Shown piece after piece: positions 26,735 to 34,412 of a stretch of DNA of 64,000 nt; position 1 is the first letter of the stretch; the number at the start of each line of letters is the position of its first letter. The notes below the pieces were generated by a model. The model saw only the letters and a program-made list of their open reading frames with translations, made no database searches and was not told the DNA's origin. The position numbers and the translations under genes were made by a program. Location of the stretch: contig CANQZG010000010.1 of NCBI GenBank assembly GCA_947628305.1, positions 1 to 64,000 on the forward strand, in the 5' to 3' direction. Source of the stretch: an uncultured Muribaculaceae bacterium. Lineage in GTDB: Bacteria; Bacteroidota; Bacteroidia; Bacteroidales; Muribaculaceae.

Positions 26735-26742
26735 TACCTTTG
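26735..26742 (+). promoter_or_regulatory. -7 promoter element of the M13 peptidase gene
   Basis: TACCTTTG fits TAnnTTTG, 20 bases before the start codon at 26763. Confidence 0.5.
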
Positions 26743-26762
26743 TGTGATAAAACAATATAAAG

Positions 26763-28805
26763 ATGAAGAAATCTATGAAAATCGCTTTTGCGATGATTGC
26801 GACTGTCGGCATGAGTGCCGGGGCGCAGGAACATCTCAAGAGTCTCAATCCTGCTTATTTTGACCCGTCAACCCCTGCGGGGACTGACTTTTACCAACAT
26901 GTGAACAAAGGTTGGGAGGAGGCCCATCCCCTGACGCCTGAACATGCGCGTTACGGGCAGTTCAACATCCTGAACGACTCGTCGGAGAACCGTGTGAAGG
27001 AAATTGTGTTGAACCTTGGAAAGACCAACCCCGCGCCCGGTTCGGTGGCGTTCAAGGTTTCGACAATCTATAATCAGGCGATGGACTCGGTGCGTCGTAA
27101 CGCCGAAGGTGCGAAGCCTATTCAGGCCGACCTGAAGAAAATCGAGAATACGCCCCATGAAGGAATGGAGGACTTGTTCCTGTGGATGCATGGCAACTAT
27201 GCGAGCCCGTTCTTCAGCGCGGGTCCGCAGGAGGACCTCGCCAATTCCAAGGTGTATGCTATGTATGTCGGTGGCGGCGGCATGGGACTCGGTGACCGCG
27301 ATTACTACCTCAAGGACGACAAGCGTAACAAGGAGGTGCGCGAGGCTTATAAGAAGTTAATCGTCAATCAGATGCGTAACGCAGGTTTCAAGGCCAAGGA
27401 AGCCAAGCGCATCATGAACAATGTGATGAAAATAGAGACCGCCCTTGCTGACTCGGCATGGACTCGCGAGGAGAGCCGCAACATCCCGGCAATGTACAAT
27501 CCACGCACGTTCGCGCAGCTGAAGGAACTTTATCCCAATGTCAACTGGGACCGCTTCTTCATAGAGACTATGGGCATTCCCTCGCCCGAGACGGTTATTG
27601 TGACCGAACTGAAATCGGTTGACCGTGCCAATCAGTTGATGGGAACGCTCACCGACCGCGAAATCAAGGACTATTATCTGTGGAAATATGTGTCACAGGC
27701 GGCCGGACGTCTTAGCGATGACTTTGCCGATGCGGCATTTGAGTTCAACAAGGTCATGAGCGGGGTTCAGCAGCAGCGTCCACGTTGGAAACGTGCGCTC
27801 GGCGCGACCGAAGGAGCGATGGGCGAGGCTGTCGGTCAGCTATATGTCGAGAAATATTTCCCCGAATCTTCCAAGGAATACATGCTCGGACTCGTCGAGA
27901 ACCTTCGTACCGCTCTCGGCAAGCACATCCTTAACCTTGACTGGATGACCGACGAGACCAAACTCAATGCCCTCAAAAAACTCAACGCGTTCACAGTCAA
28001 AATCGGTTATCCCGACAAGTGGAAGGATTACTCGACAATGGAGGTTGACCCCGCGCTTTCCTATTATGAGAACATGCATAACGTGGGCATGTGGCATCAG
28101 AAGGAATATTACAAGAAATGGGGCAAGCCGGTCGACAAGACCGAGTGGGGCATGACACCGCAGACGGTAAATGCCTATTATAACCCCCTCGCCAATGAAA
28201 TAGTGTTCCCCGCGGCAATTCTCCAGGCACCGTTCTTTGACCCCAATGCATCCGACGCCGAGAACTACGGCGGTATCGGTGTCGTCATCGGCCATGAGAT
28301 GACCCACGGCTTTGATGACCAGGGACGTAACTTTGACGCCGACGGCAACATGGTTGAATGGTGGACTGCCGAGGATGCGCAGAGGTTCGGCGACAAGACC
28401 AAGAAACTTGTCGAGCAGTTTGACGCCGTCGAGGTTCTTCCCGGATTGCATGCCAATGGTCAATACACACTCGGCGAGAATATCGCCGACCAGGGCGGCC
28501 TTCGTGTGGCTATGACTGCGTTCCTTGATTCACAGAAGAAAAAGGGTGTGGATATCAAGAGCGATTCCGCCAAAATCGATGGATATGACCCGATGCAGGT
28601 GTTCTACATGAACTACGCCAACCTATGGGCCAACAACATCCGTCCCGAGGAAATCCGTTCGCTGACCACAGGCGATGTCCACTCGCTCGGACGCAACCGT
28701 GTCAACGTGACACTGCGCAACCTGCAGCCGTTCTTCGAGGCGTTCGGTGTGACCGAGGGACAACCGATGTTCCGTCCCGAGGCCGAGCGCGTCGTCATCT
28801 GGTGA
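26763..28805 (+). CDS. pepO: M13 family metallopeptidase (neprilysin/PepO type), secreted
   Basis: Zinc endopeptidase of oligopeptides, in the periplasm or at the surface. The 680-aa product has a signal peptide (about 1-20), the M13 N-terminal helical domain, then the catalytic domain with VVIGHEMTHGFDDQGRNFD (HExxH), the downstream Glu ligand in GENIADQGGLRVA, and NAYYNPLANEIVFPAAILQ, where NAYYNP is the substrate-binding NAYY motif. It ends RVVIW, as M13 enzymes end in a CxxW-like motif. Its own promoter lies upstream and a palindromic element downstream. Confidence 0.95.
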   Translation: MKKSMKIAFAMIATVGMSAGAQEHLKSLNPAYFDPSTPAGTDFYQHVNKGWEEAHPLTPEHARYGQFNILNDSSENRVKEIVLNLGKTNPAPGSVAFKVSTIYNQAMDSVRRNAEGAKPIQADLKKIENTPHEGMEDLFLWMHGNYASPFFSAGPQEDLANSKVYAMYVGGGGMGLGDRDYYLKDDKRNKEVREAYKKLIVNQMRNAGFKAKEAKRIMNNVMKIETALADSAWTREESRNIPAMYNPRTFAQLKELYPNVNWDRFFIETMGIPSPETVIVTELKSVDRANQLMGTLTDREIKDYYLWKYVSQAAGRLSDDFADAAFEFNKVMSGVQQQRPRWKRALGATEGAMGEAVGQLYVEKYFPESSKEYMLGLVENLRTALGKHILNLDWMTDETKLNALKKLNAFTVKIGYPDKWKDYSTMEVDPALSYYENMHNVGMWHQKEYYKKWGKPVDKTEWGMTPQTVNAYYNPLANEIVFPAAILQAPFFDPNASDAENYGGIGVVIGHEMTHGFDDQGRNFDADGNMVEWWTAEDAQRFGDKTKKLVEQFDAVEVLPGLHANGQYTLGENIADQGGLRVAMTAFLDSQKKKGVDIKSDSAKIDGYDPMQVFYMNYANLWANNIRPEEIRSLTTGDVHSLGRNRVNVTLRNLQPFFEAFGVTEGQPMFRPEAERVVIW

Positions 28806-28834
28806 CATACATAAATAAAACTATCGGGGAGTGT

Positions 28835-28975
28835 GTTGCAAAATTCGCAATAAACATCGTAGGGACGCGCCAACGTGCGCGTCTCTTATTGCAAATGATT
28901 GATAATCTATCACTTTGAGGACGCACACGTTGGTGCGTCCCTACGATTTCGCATTAAGTCTCAATTTTGCAACAC
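28835..28975. repeat. Palindromic element B4 with perfect 12-bp terminal inverted repeats
   Basis: TGTTGCAAAATT (28835-28846) and AATTTTGCAACA (28964-28975) are perfect inverted repeats. Inside are two hairpins, GGACGCGC...GCGCGTCT near 28864-28884 and GGACGCACACGTTGGTGCGTCC at about 28920-28941 (two complementary arms, one changed relative to other copies), framed by CGTAGG and CCTACG. It is MITE-like in shape: short, palindromic and without an ORF. Confidence 0.78.
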
Positions 28976-29069
28976 CTTCCTACCAATTCCATGCAATTTA
29001 CCTTGAGCTTACAGCATTGTGGCCACACCCTACCTAATCCCGACCGGGAAGGAATTCCTTTTTAATACT

Positions 29070-29603
29070 CTAAAATTGGATGCCAAGTCTTATGGAGAAT
29101 CCTCCAATGTCCTTTCGTGTATCAATTGCGGGAATATTGACATATTCGAATGTATATCCTATTCCGGCGTTCAAGGCAATAAAATCCTTGATTACAAAAG
29201 AGCAGCCAAGCGTGGGATTCAAGAAGAAACCGCCATCGGAAATGTCTCCGCTTTTACCGGGAACGGCACTATATCCGACCTTTAAATCCACAAAGGGACT
29301 GACGTTTTCTTCAGGTATAAAACAAGACCTGATATCGGCAAATAGAGGTATGGCACATTCTTTAATTTCATGGAAATATTGGAGTCCGGTTCCTATTCCT
29401 GTATAGAGATAAGTAGGGATTATCTGGATGCCGTGTGAAGTCATGATGTCGACGCTGTTCAATCCGAACGAGCCTGTGCCGAAAGTGTATCCGACATCGA
29501 CAAAACCTTGATAACCCTCGAAATCATCAATTTCAGCTTTCGCTTGAAAAGGCACAGCCATACTGAATAGTATGGCTGTACTTATAAGGATACATTTCAA
29601 CAT
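29070..29603 (-). CDS. Small outer-membrane beta-barrel protein
   Basis: 177-aa product from the ATG at 29603 (MLKCILISTAILFSMAVPFQ is the signal peptide). The rest alternates hydrophobic and polar residues, with GYQGFVDVGYTFGTGSFGLN at the start and a terminal aromatic (IRLGIQF), as in porin-family barrels with eight strands. The next gene upstream is a paralog sharing GYxGFVDxGY and the closing strand. The frame is open to 29624, which would overlap that gene by 11 bases, so the internal ATG is preferred. Function unknown. Confidence 0.75.
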   Translation of the reverse strand: MLKCILISTAILFSMAVPFQAKAEIDDFEGYQGFVDVGYTFGTGSFGLNSVDIMTSHGIQIIPTYLYTGIGTGLQYFHEIKECAIPLFADIRSCFIPEENVSPFVDLKVGYSAVPGKSGDISDGGFFLNPTLGCSFVIKDFIALNAGIGYTFEYVNIPAIDTRKDIGGFSIRLGIQF

Positions 29604-29613
29604 AACAATGACA

Positions 29614-30123
29614 TTAGAAATCAATGCCTATTTTTATATTTATTGCACCGAGTGTGCCGTCTATGTCTTCCATTTTCTGTGCGAGATATCCGACACCGAA
29701 ATTCAGCCCGAGACGGTCAGTGAGTCCATAACGTATACCGACTGTCGGGGCTATAAAAGCACCGTTTATATCCTTGATGGTGTAACCTCCCTTTGCCTCG
29801 GCGAAGAAACCGAGGCGAGACCCGAAATCAGTGCGGATATGGCCGAATACCGGGAATGCGACCGTGCTGCCTTCATGATAATAGGTGACACCTGCACCTG
29901 CGCCTACGAACAAGTGAGGCATGAGTTGATAACCGTGGGAAGTTGTCAGGAATGCTTGGTTTGAGATATCGGCTTCGTCCGAATAACTTCCATAGGTAAA
30001 GGTGACCTTGGATATTGAAATGCCATATCCGGCATCAACGAAACCACGATAGCCTGTCTCGATTTGGGCGTTTGCGCAGACTGCGATAATACAGAAAAAC
30101 GCCATTAGGATTGTTTTCTTCAT
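29614..30123 (-). CDS. Small outer-membrane beta-barrel protein, paralog
   Basis: 169 aa with signal peptide MKKTILMAFFCIIAVCANAQ, then ETGYRGFVDAGYGISISKVT and a series of beta strands ending AINIKIGIDF with a terminal phenylalanine. The pattern is that of a porin-family outer-membrane barrel. It lies directly upstream of its paralog and was probably formed by tandem duplication. Partner and cargo unknown. Confidence 0.75.
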   Translation of the reverse strand: MKKTILMAFFCIIAVCANAQIETGYRGFVDAGYGISISKVTFTYGSYSDEADISNQAFLTTSHGYQLMPHLFVGAGAGVTYYHEGSTVAFPVFGHIRTDFGSRLGFFAEAKGGYTIKDINGAFIAPTVGIRYGLTDRLGLNFGVGYLAQKMEDIDGTLGAINIKIGIDF

Positions 30124-30157
30124 AAGATTGGTTTATATATTGGTTTATATAAAGGTA

Positions 30158-30817
30158 TTATTGGATGAACTCGATATCGTCAACAACAAGTTTCTGTTTG
30201 CCGAAAGTGTAGAATCCTACACCGGCGTATTCGATAGGCATATAGCGTATTTTCATGATTTCCATGCCGTCAACAAAGAATGTGAGTTGCTGGCCGTCTG
30301 ATTGAAGTTCCCATGTTTGGGTGAGTTTCTTGTTTTTCTCCCATTTCACACTTTGGGTTACTTTACCGACAACACGTCCATCGACATAACGCTGGAAGTT
30401 TACAAGGCCGTCGTTGAATGTGAAACAGTAGAAGTTTCCATCATCGCGATAATTGAATTCCATTCCCACGAGTTTGTCATATCCAAGTTTATCAATGGAG
30501 ACATTTGCTATGATTTTAAATGGTTTCATGGGGTCAATGGGTGCGTAACAGTGTGTCTCAAAGAACGTGTTTTCTCCGACCTTTGTCGCAACACCGGTGA
30601 GGCCTGTCAATAATGCTCCCATCGCCTTGTTCTCTCCCTTGGAGGTTATGGTCATTACACCTTTGTCGATGATTGCCGTCCCAGCGGCATCCTTGAATGA
30701 GCATTCAGTCCATTCTAAGGAATTTGACTCGAAATCTTCTTTGATGGAGTCGGCGTCTGCTGTGATTGGCAATAATGCGCCGGTGGCGATAGCCATTGTA
30801 ATAATTAGTTTTTTCAT
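30158..30817 (-). CDS. Secreted LamG/DUF1080-like beta-sandwich protein
   Basis: 219 aa with a signal peptide (about 1-22). The mature part has the pattern of a concanavalin-type sandwich: DFESNSLEWTECS near the start, GMEFNYRDDGNFYCFTFNDG in the middle and GVGFYTFGKQKLVVDDIEF at the end, as in LamG or DUF1080 carbohydrate-binding/hydrolase modules. Catalytic residues are not evident. It lies upstream of the two small barrel genes on the same strand, 34 bases away. Confidence 0.68.
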   Translation of the reverse strand: MKKLIITMAIATGALLPITADADSIKEDFESNSLEWTECSFKDAAGTAIIDKGVMTITSKGENKAMGALLTGLTGVATKVGENTFFETHCYAPIDPMKPFKIIANVSIDKLGYDKLVGMEFNYRDDGNFYCFTFNDGLVNFQRYVDGRVVGKVTQSVKWEKNKKLTQTWELQSDGQQLTFFVDGMEIMKIRYMPIEYAGVGFYTFGKQKLVVDDIEFIQ

Positions 30818-30853
30818 TGGATGTGATTATTAGTGGATTAATAATTGAAGCCA

Positions 30854-31552
30854 TTATAGGTTGCTTACTTTGCCGATTCGGGTCTGAAGTTCCTCCAAGA
30901 TAGGTTCCAACTCTTTAGGTATGCGGTCGACTTCGGTGAACTCTCCATGCTTGGCAGCCATTGCACCGGCGGTCTCGCTCGATACCTTTATTTGGAATGC
31001 GACCTTTTTGGGGGTGCTTATGTCTCTTATCGTCACCCTGTTGCGGATTTGATGTTCTGATAGAGGAAATGACTTGTATTTCCACGGGGTCTGAACATAG
31101 CCGCCATATATGTCGGTAGAGCCAATCTCATCGAAATAGTTCAGCAAAATCTGATGGAGGAGTTTCCATGCCGGCTCGACGTTAACTTTGTTATTTTCAA
31201 TGGAGTAATAAAGAGGGTCAATGTCGATGGTGAAATATTTGTTGACAATGCCCGATGCGGCCGATGAGCGATAGAAACCGTCCTGTTGTAGTTTGAATGA
31301 TACAGCCTCGCGTTTGTCATCGCCGTAATATTTACTGTTGACCGTCTTGTGTTCAGGGCATTCGATGCGGATGACAACGACTTGGTTTTTCTTTGGGTGG
31401 GTGAACTCGGCATATCCATATCCCTCCAGTTCATTGTTGAGGTAAATGGCAGCCTCTTTAGGCTCGGCTGTAACTGCCACAACTTTAGGCTTCCCGGCGT
31501 AGACACCGTTGCTCATAATAATGGTGAGCAATAAAAGCAATAAACGATTCAT
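30854..31552 (-). CDS. Secreted PEGA-like protein
   Basis: 232 aa from the ATG at 31552, with signal peptide MNRLLLLLLTIIMSNGVYAG. Residues about 25-65 (VVAVTAEPKEAAIYLNNELE...) resemble a PEGA domain, a small surface beta domain. The rest is not recognised. The frame is open further upstream, but that extension has no signal peptide and runs into the neighbouring gene. It and the next gene upstream share the PEGA-like motif, so they may act together. Confidence 0.68.
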   Translation of the reverse strand: MNRLLLLLLTIIMSNGVYAGKPKVVAVTAEPKEAAIYLNNELEGYGYAEFTHPKKNQVVVIRIECPEHKTVNSKYYGDDKREAVSFKLQQDGFYRSSAASGIVNKYFTIDIDPLYYSIENNKVNVEPAWKLLHQILLNYFDEIGSTDIYGGYVQTPWKYKSFPLSEHQIRNRVTIRDISTPKKVAFQIKVSSETAGAMAAKHGEFTEVDRIPKELEPILEELQTRIGKVSNL

Positions 31553-31565
31553 GATTTTTAAGTTA

Positions 31566-31907
31566 TTAATTTGTGTGATATTGCATGTTTTTGGGGATGC
31601 GTATGTCGAAAAGCACGTTCTTTTGACCTTCCACGTTGTAGTTGCGGGAGAACACACTGATACCGTCAACAATGCACTCGACCCTTACCATCTTGGCTCC
31701 AGCCGGAACGGTATAACGTAGCGGGCCGCCACTACCGATGTAGTTGCCGTCGACATAGATTTCTGCGGATGGATTATCGCAGATAAAGGATACCGGGAAT
31801 GATTTAGGGGAACAGGATGAGAACGCAAGGAGTATCCAAATAGGGATACTTTTAGATAACGTCTTGCGAAGAAAACAAGGAGGAAACATCTTGAATAGTG
31901 CCTCCAT
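31566..31907 (-). CDS. PEGA-like lipoprotein
   Basis: 113 aa. A lipobox-like stretch ILLAFSSC precedes the mature protein, whose SFICDNPSAEIYVDGNYIGS and TVPAGAKMVRVECI are the two halves of a PEGA domain. An internal ATG at 31889 gives a more normal signal peptide and may be the true start. It is 13 bases upstream of the other PEGA-like gene, in the same operon-like block. Confidence 0.65.
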   Translation of the reverse strand: MEALFKMFPPCFLRKTLSKSIPIWILLAFSSCSPKSFPVSFICDNPSAEIYVDGNYIGSGGPLRYTVPAGAKMVRVECIVDGISVFSRNYNVEGQKNVLFDIRIPKNMQYHTN

Positions 31908-31944
31908 TGGACTCCCTCAATGGCGTGATGTGGATTGGGTTATA

Positions 31945-32262
31945 AAAAGAAAGCGTGAGAGCCTGTACTTTGCTCGTCCCACAAACGGAGGCTCTGGTAT
32001 TGCCCATCTTCGTTGAACGAGCAAACTTGCAGAAGCCTCACGCAGAATATGTGTAAATTCACCGACTGCCAACGCTCACGCGTTTACCATCGGTGGAATA
32101 TACATATCCACATAAGCCATCTACTGTTTGCTGCAATCCTGACGAAGATTGAAAATTTACCAGATTTCCGTTTGTCAAGAAAGAGCGTCGAGTAAACGCT
32201 TTCCATTATGTCTGTCGTCCCTCCCGCATGACCCGAGACCGGGCTTCTGCGGTACGGTCGAT
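31945..32262 (-). ncRNA. Candidate structured small RNA with pseudoknot
   Basis: No ORF fits this 496-base gap (31908-32403), yet the minus strand has a promoter (TATCTTTG, top strand 32268-32275) and, about 300 bases on, a terminator hairpin AGAGCCT/AGGCTCT (31958-31964 with 31989-31995) followed by a T-rich run. The hairpin loop contains a 9-base segment (31969-31977) perfectly complementary to 32017-32025, an H-type pseudoknot. Other pairings: GCGTGAG-type 31953-31959 with 32037-32043; 32080-32087 with 32192-32199 (8 bp); a hairpin GTGG..CCAC near 32094-32113; CAATC/GATTG near 32133-32150. It may be a known Bacteroidales RNA (Bacteroidales-1 or 6S-like); I cannot tell which. Confidence 0.6.
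31958..31995 (-). terminator. Terminator hairpin of the candidate RNA
   Basis: The minus-strand 7-bp stem AGAGCCT/AGGCTCT is followed by CACGCTTTCTTTTTATA. The loop is long (24 nt) and carries one strand of the predicted pseudoknot, which is unusual for a simple terminator. Confidence 0.5.
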
Positions 32263-32267
32263 TGCTG

Positions 32268-32275
32268 CAAAGATA
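32268..32275 (-). promoter_or_regulatory. -7 promoter element of the candidate RNA
   Basis: On the minus strand the sequence is TATCTTTG (TAnnTTTG), followed by CAGCAATCG. A TTG is about 22 bases further upstream. Expected transcription start is near 32261. Confidence 0.5.
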
Positions 32276-32363
32276 AACAATATTTAGATATAATTTACAA
32301 ATAATGTTTGAAATTTTTGTTTATGGGGTGAATGTGGCACGTGGGACGGGGCGGAGGAGGGGG

Positions 32364-32371
32364 TAATTTTG
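32364..32371 (+). promoter_or_regulatory. -7 promoter element of the small acidic gene
   Basis: TAATTTTG fits TAnnTTTG and lies 33 bases before the start at 32404. It indicates that the two phage-like genes can be expressed from their own promoter. Confidence 0.5.
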
Positions 32372-32403
32372 CAATGTCTTTCAATTAAAATGTAATTGCA
32401 AAT

Positions 32404-32736
32404 ATGGAAACAGAAGAAGTTATCAAGGATGAAGTCGTGGATGGTCTCGGTGAGGCTGTCGATGAGGAGACGCAGGAAACGGTGGAGGAGGTCACGCCAC
32501 CGGGTGGCGATGATGAACCGGCGGGGGAGGAAACAGCGGTCGATATTGACGCCCTTGTGGCCGAGGCCGAGCGGCGCGGGTATCTGCGCGGGCGCAACGA
32601 GAGAATCAGCGAGGAATTGGATGCGCCGGCATTGTATGGGATTCCGGGCGGGGATGACGCGGATAAGAGTCAAGAGGAAGACCCGGATAATCCATGCGGA
32701 TTCCTGTCTTATATCCGCCCGAGCGTCTGGGATTGA
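32404..32736 (+). CDS. Small acidic protein next to capsid-like gene
   Basis: 110 aa, very acidic (METEEVIKDEVVDGLGEAVD at the N-terminus), likely disordered for the first ~45 residues, then a short helix (DIDALVAEAERRGYLRGRNE). Small acidic helical proteins often sit just before phage major capsid genes as scaffolding or decoration proteins; that role here is inference from position only. A dedicated promoter lies upstream. The 167-base gap to the capsid-like gene is mainly palindromic element B5. Confidence 0.6.
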   Translation: METEEVIKDEVVDGLGEAVDEETQETVEEVTPPGGDDEPAGEETAVDIDALVAEAERRGYLRGRNERISEELDAPALYGIPGGDDADKSQEEDPDNPCGFLSYIRPSVWD

Positions 32737-32769
32737 AACCGGGCTGCTGAATTGAGACAACCTCTTGAT

Positions 32770-32865
32770 GCGAAATCGCAGGGACGCGCCAACGTACGCG
32801 TCCTAAAAGAGACGGACTATTATTGGCTGTAAAAACGGACGCGCACGTTGGCGCGTCCCTACGAT
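32770..32865. repeat. Palindromic element B5
   Basis: GGACGCGCCAACGTACGCGTCC (arms about 32782-32803) and GGACGCGC...GCGCGTCC (about 32837-32858), the second framed by CCTACG. It lies between the small acidic gene and the capsid-like gene, an odd place if the two were a recent phage operon. The outer TTGCAAAA repeats are not visible in this copy. Confidence 0.7.
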
Positions 32866-32903
32866 GTCAGGTATTATTAATCAATAATTAAAACAAATTG
32901 TAA

Positions 32904-34286
32904 ATGAAGAAAATTAAGGAATTGATGAGTGTGGTTATGCGACCCGAGGTGGTCGAGGTGTTGTTGGTTGTCGCTGCAATGGCGGTTATCGGGTGGATGA
33001 TTCACGAGGCGATGCAATCGGCGGTGGAACTTGCGACGGCTATTGTGGCCGGGGTGTCGGGAGGTAAACATGTCGTTGACGGACCGCTGACAACCGTGCA
33101 GACCGAGGTGGCTTCACCGGGGTTGCTGCGTTCCGAGATAGACCGCCGTGTGACAAAGATTCGCCCCATGGCTACGCCGATTGACCAGATTTCCCGTTCG
33201 GCAGGTTCGCGACACTGTGGGTCGATGAAGGTGGAGTATTATTCGGTTGACACGATGGAGACATGTTCGGCGCTTAAAGAGGGGGTGGACACCGAGGAAT
33301 TTGAGGGCGATGCATCAACCCCGATTGAAATCAAGCCTGAAAATGTGGCGATTTTTCATCCGACAGAGACTATCCTTGTCCCCTCAATCACTGTGACATC
33401 GCGCAAATCGCCGTTGGTGCTGTATGTCGCCGAGAAACGGGAAATCGCGGGGGCTTTGACGGTAAAGGTGGTCAATGAACTTGATGCGGGCGAGGATTTC
33501 GCAACTATAGTCGGTAAACTCGTCAAGGGTGTCAGGCTGATAAGAATGGGGCGTGCGGCCGCAGAACTCGACGTACAGACGGCGCAATACTCGGCCCTCC
33601 CCTCCAAGAGCAGCAATTTCTGCCAGATATTCAAGGCTCAGGTCGAGGAGAGTACGTTCCAGAAAATCGCAAACAAGGAGGTCGGCTGGAGTTTCAGCGA
33701 CCAGGAGGAGGTCGCGATTGTCGATATGCGCCGTGGAATGGAGAAGAATTTCCTGTTCGGGACGGCGGCCCGGTTCACCGACCCTGTGAAGAAAGAGGAG
33801 GTGTTCGTCACCGGCGGTATCTGGCCACAGGCCGGCAAGGAGTTCTCCTACAAGAGCGGGGCGATGACCGGCGAGACGCTTGTCGACCTATGCCGTGCTG
33901 CGTTCACGGGACAGGGTGGTTCGTCGCGTAAGATTCTGGTTGGCGGCTCGGGACTCATCGAGCGTCTTAACAAACTCGAGTACAGCCGTGTAATCACCGC
34001 CGGTGACAAGGTGACCAAATGGGGGATTGATTTCAGCGAAATCAACAGCAAGTTCGGCTCTCTTTATGTCGTGTTGTCGGAAGTGTTTGACGAGTGCGGC
34101 CACGAGAATGACGGCATGGTGATTGACCCTGAATATATCACCAAGTATAGCCATGTACCGTTCAAGACCGAGCGTCTCGACTTGAAAAAAAGCGGTGTGC
34201 GCAATACTGACGCCGTCGTGATAACCGAGGCGTCATGCCTGGTGCTGCGTTATCCCAACGCCCATATGCGCATCGTCGCCGAGTGA
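32904..34286 (+). CDS. Orphan SU10-type major capsid-like protein with N-terminal membrane segment
   Basis: 460 aa. From about residue 85 on it resembles SU10-type (DUF5309) phage major capsid proteins: IRPMATPIDQISRSAG, KVEYYSVDTMET, MGRAAAELDVQTAQYSALPS, NKEVGWSFSDQEEVAIVDMR, KWGIDFSEINSKFGSLYVVL, DPEYITKYSHVPFKTE and ITEASCLVLRYPNAHMRIV. The assignment is from memory. Residues about 17-50 add a hydrophobic stretch (VEVLLVVAAMAVIGWM...), not expected in a capsid subunit. No terminase, portal, tail or integrase gene is near. It ends at a strong terminator. Possibilities: domesticated shell protein, membrane-tethered particle, or prophage remnant; the intact ORF argues against decay. Confidence 0.72.
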   Translation: MKKIKELMSVVMRPEVVEVLLVVAAMAVIGWMIHEAMQSAVELATAIVAGVSGGKHVVDGPLTTVQTEVASPGLLRSEIDRRVTKIRPMATPIDQISRSAGSRHCGSMKVEYYSVDTMETCSALKEGVDTEEFEGDASTPIEIKPENVAIFHPTETILVPSITVTSRKSPLVLYVAEKREIAGALTVKVVNELDAGEDFATIVGKLVKGVRLIRMGRAAAELDVQTAQYSALPSKSSNFCQIFKAQVEESTFQKIANKEVGWSFSDQEEVAIVDMRRGMEKNFLFGTAARFTDPVKKEEVFVTGGIWPQAGKEFSYKSGAMTGETLVDLCRAAFTGQGGSSRKILVGGSGLIERLNKLEYSRVITAGDKVTKWGIDFSEINSKFGSLYVVLSEVFDECGHENDGMVIDPEYITKYSHVPFKTERLDLKKSGVRNTDAVVITEASCLVLRYPNAHMRIVAE

Positions 34287-34318
34287 TGTCGGGATAAAGA
34301 GATTCTGTTTATTATAGG

Positions 34319-34350
34319 GTATGTCGCCATTACGTGGCGACATACTTTTG
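34319..34350 (+). terminator. Intrinsic terminator of the capsid-like gene
   Basis: GTATGTCGCCA (34319-34329) pairs perfectly with TGGCGACATAC (34335-34345) around TTACG, followed by TTTTG. It separates the capsid-like gene from the methionine genes. Confidence 0.85.
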
Positions 34351-34374
34351 TTTGTACGGAGTTGTAAAATGTGC

Positions 34375-34382
34375 TATCTTTG
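34375..34382 (+). promoter_or_regulatory. -7 promoter element of the met genes
   Basis: TATCTTTG fits TAnnTTTG, with TTG at 34352-34354 (20-base spacing). Expected start is near 34390, leaving a leader of only about 23 bases before the metY ATG at 34413. That leaves little room for a SAM riboswitch, and none is visible. Confidence 0.6.
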
Positions 34383-34412
34383 CAAAATATCATTTTCACT
34401 GGACAAAACGTT

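Noticed and set aside
29019-29406. Plus-strand ORFs over the small barrel gene
   Set aside because: They are antisense to a gene with a signal peptide and barrel pattern, and their translations look like shadows.
32404-34286. Complete prophage
   Set aside because: Only a capsid-like gene and one small acidic gene are present; no integrase, terminase, portal, tail or lysis genes, and no att-like repeats.
34383-34412. SAM riboswitch in the met leader
   Set aside because: The expected leader is only about 23 bases, too short for any known SAM riboswitch.
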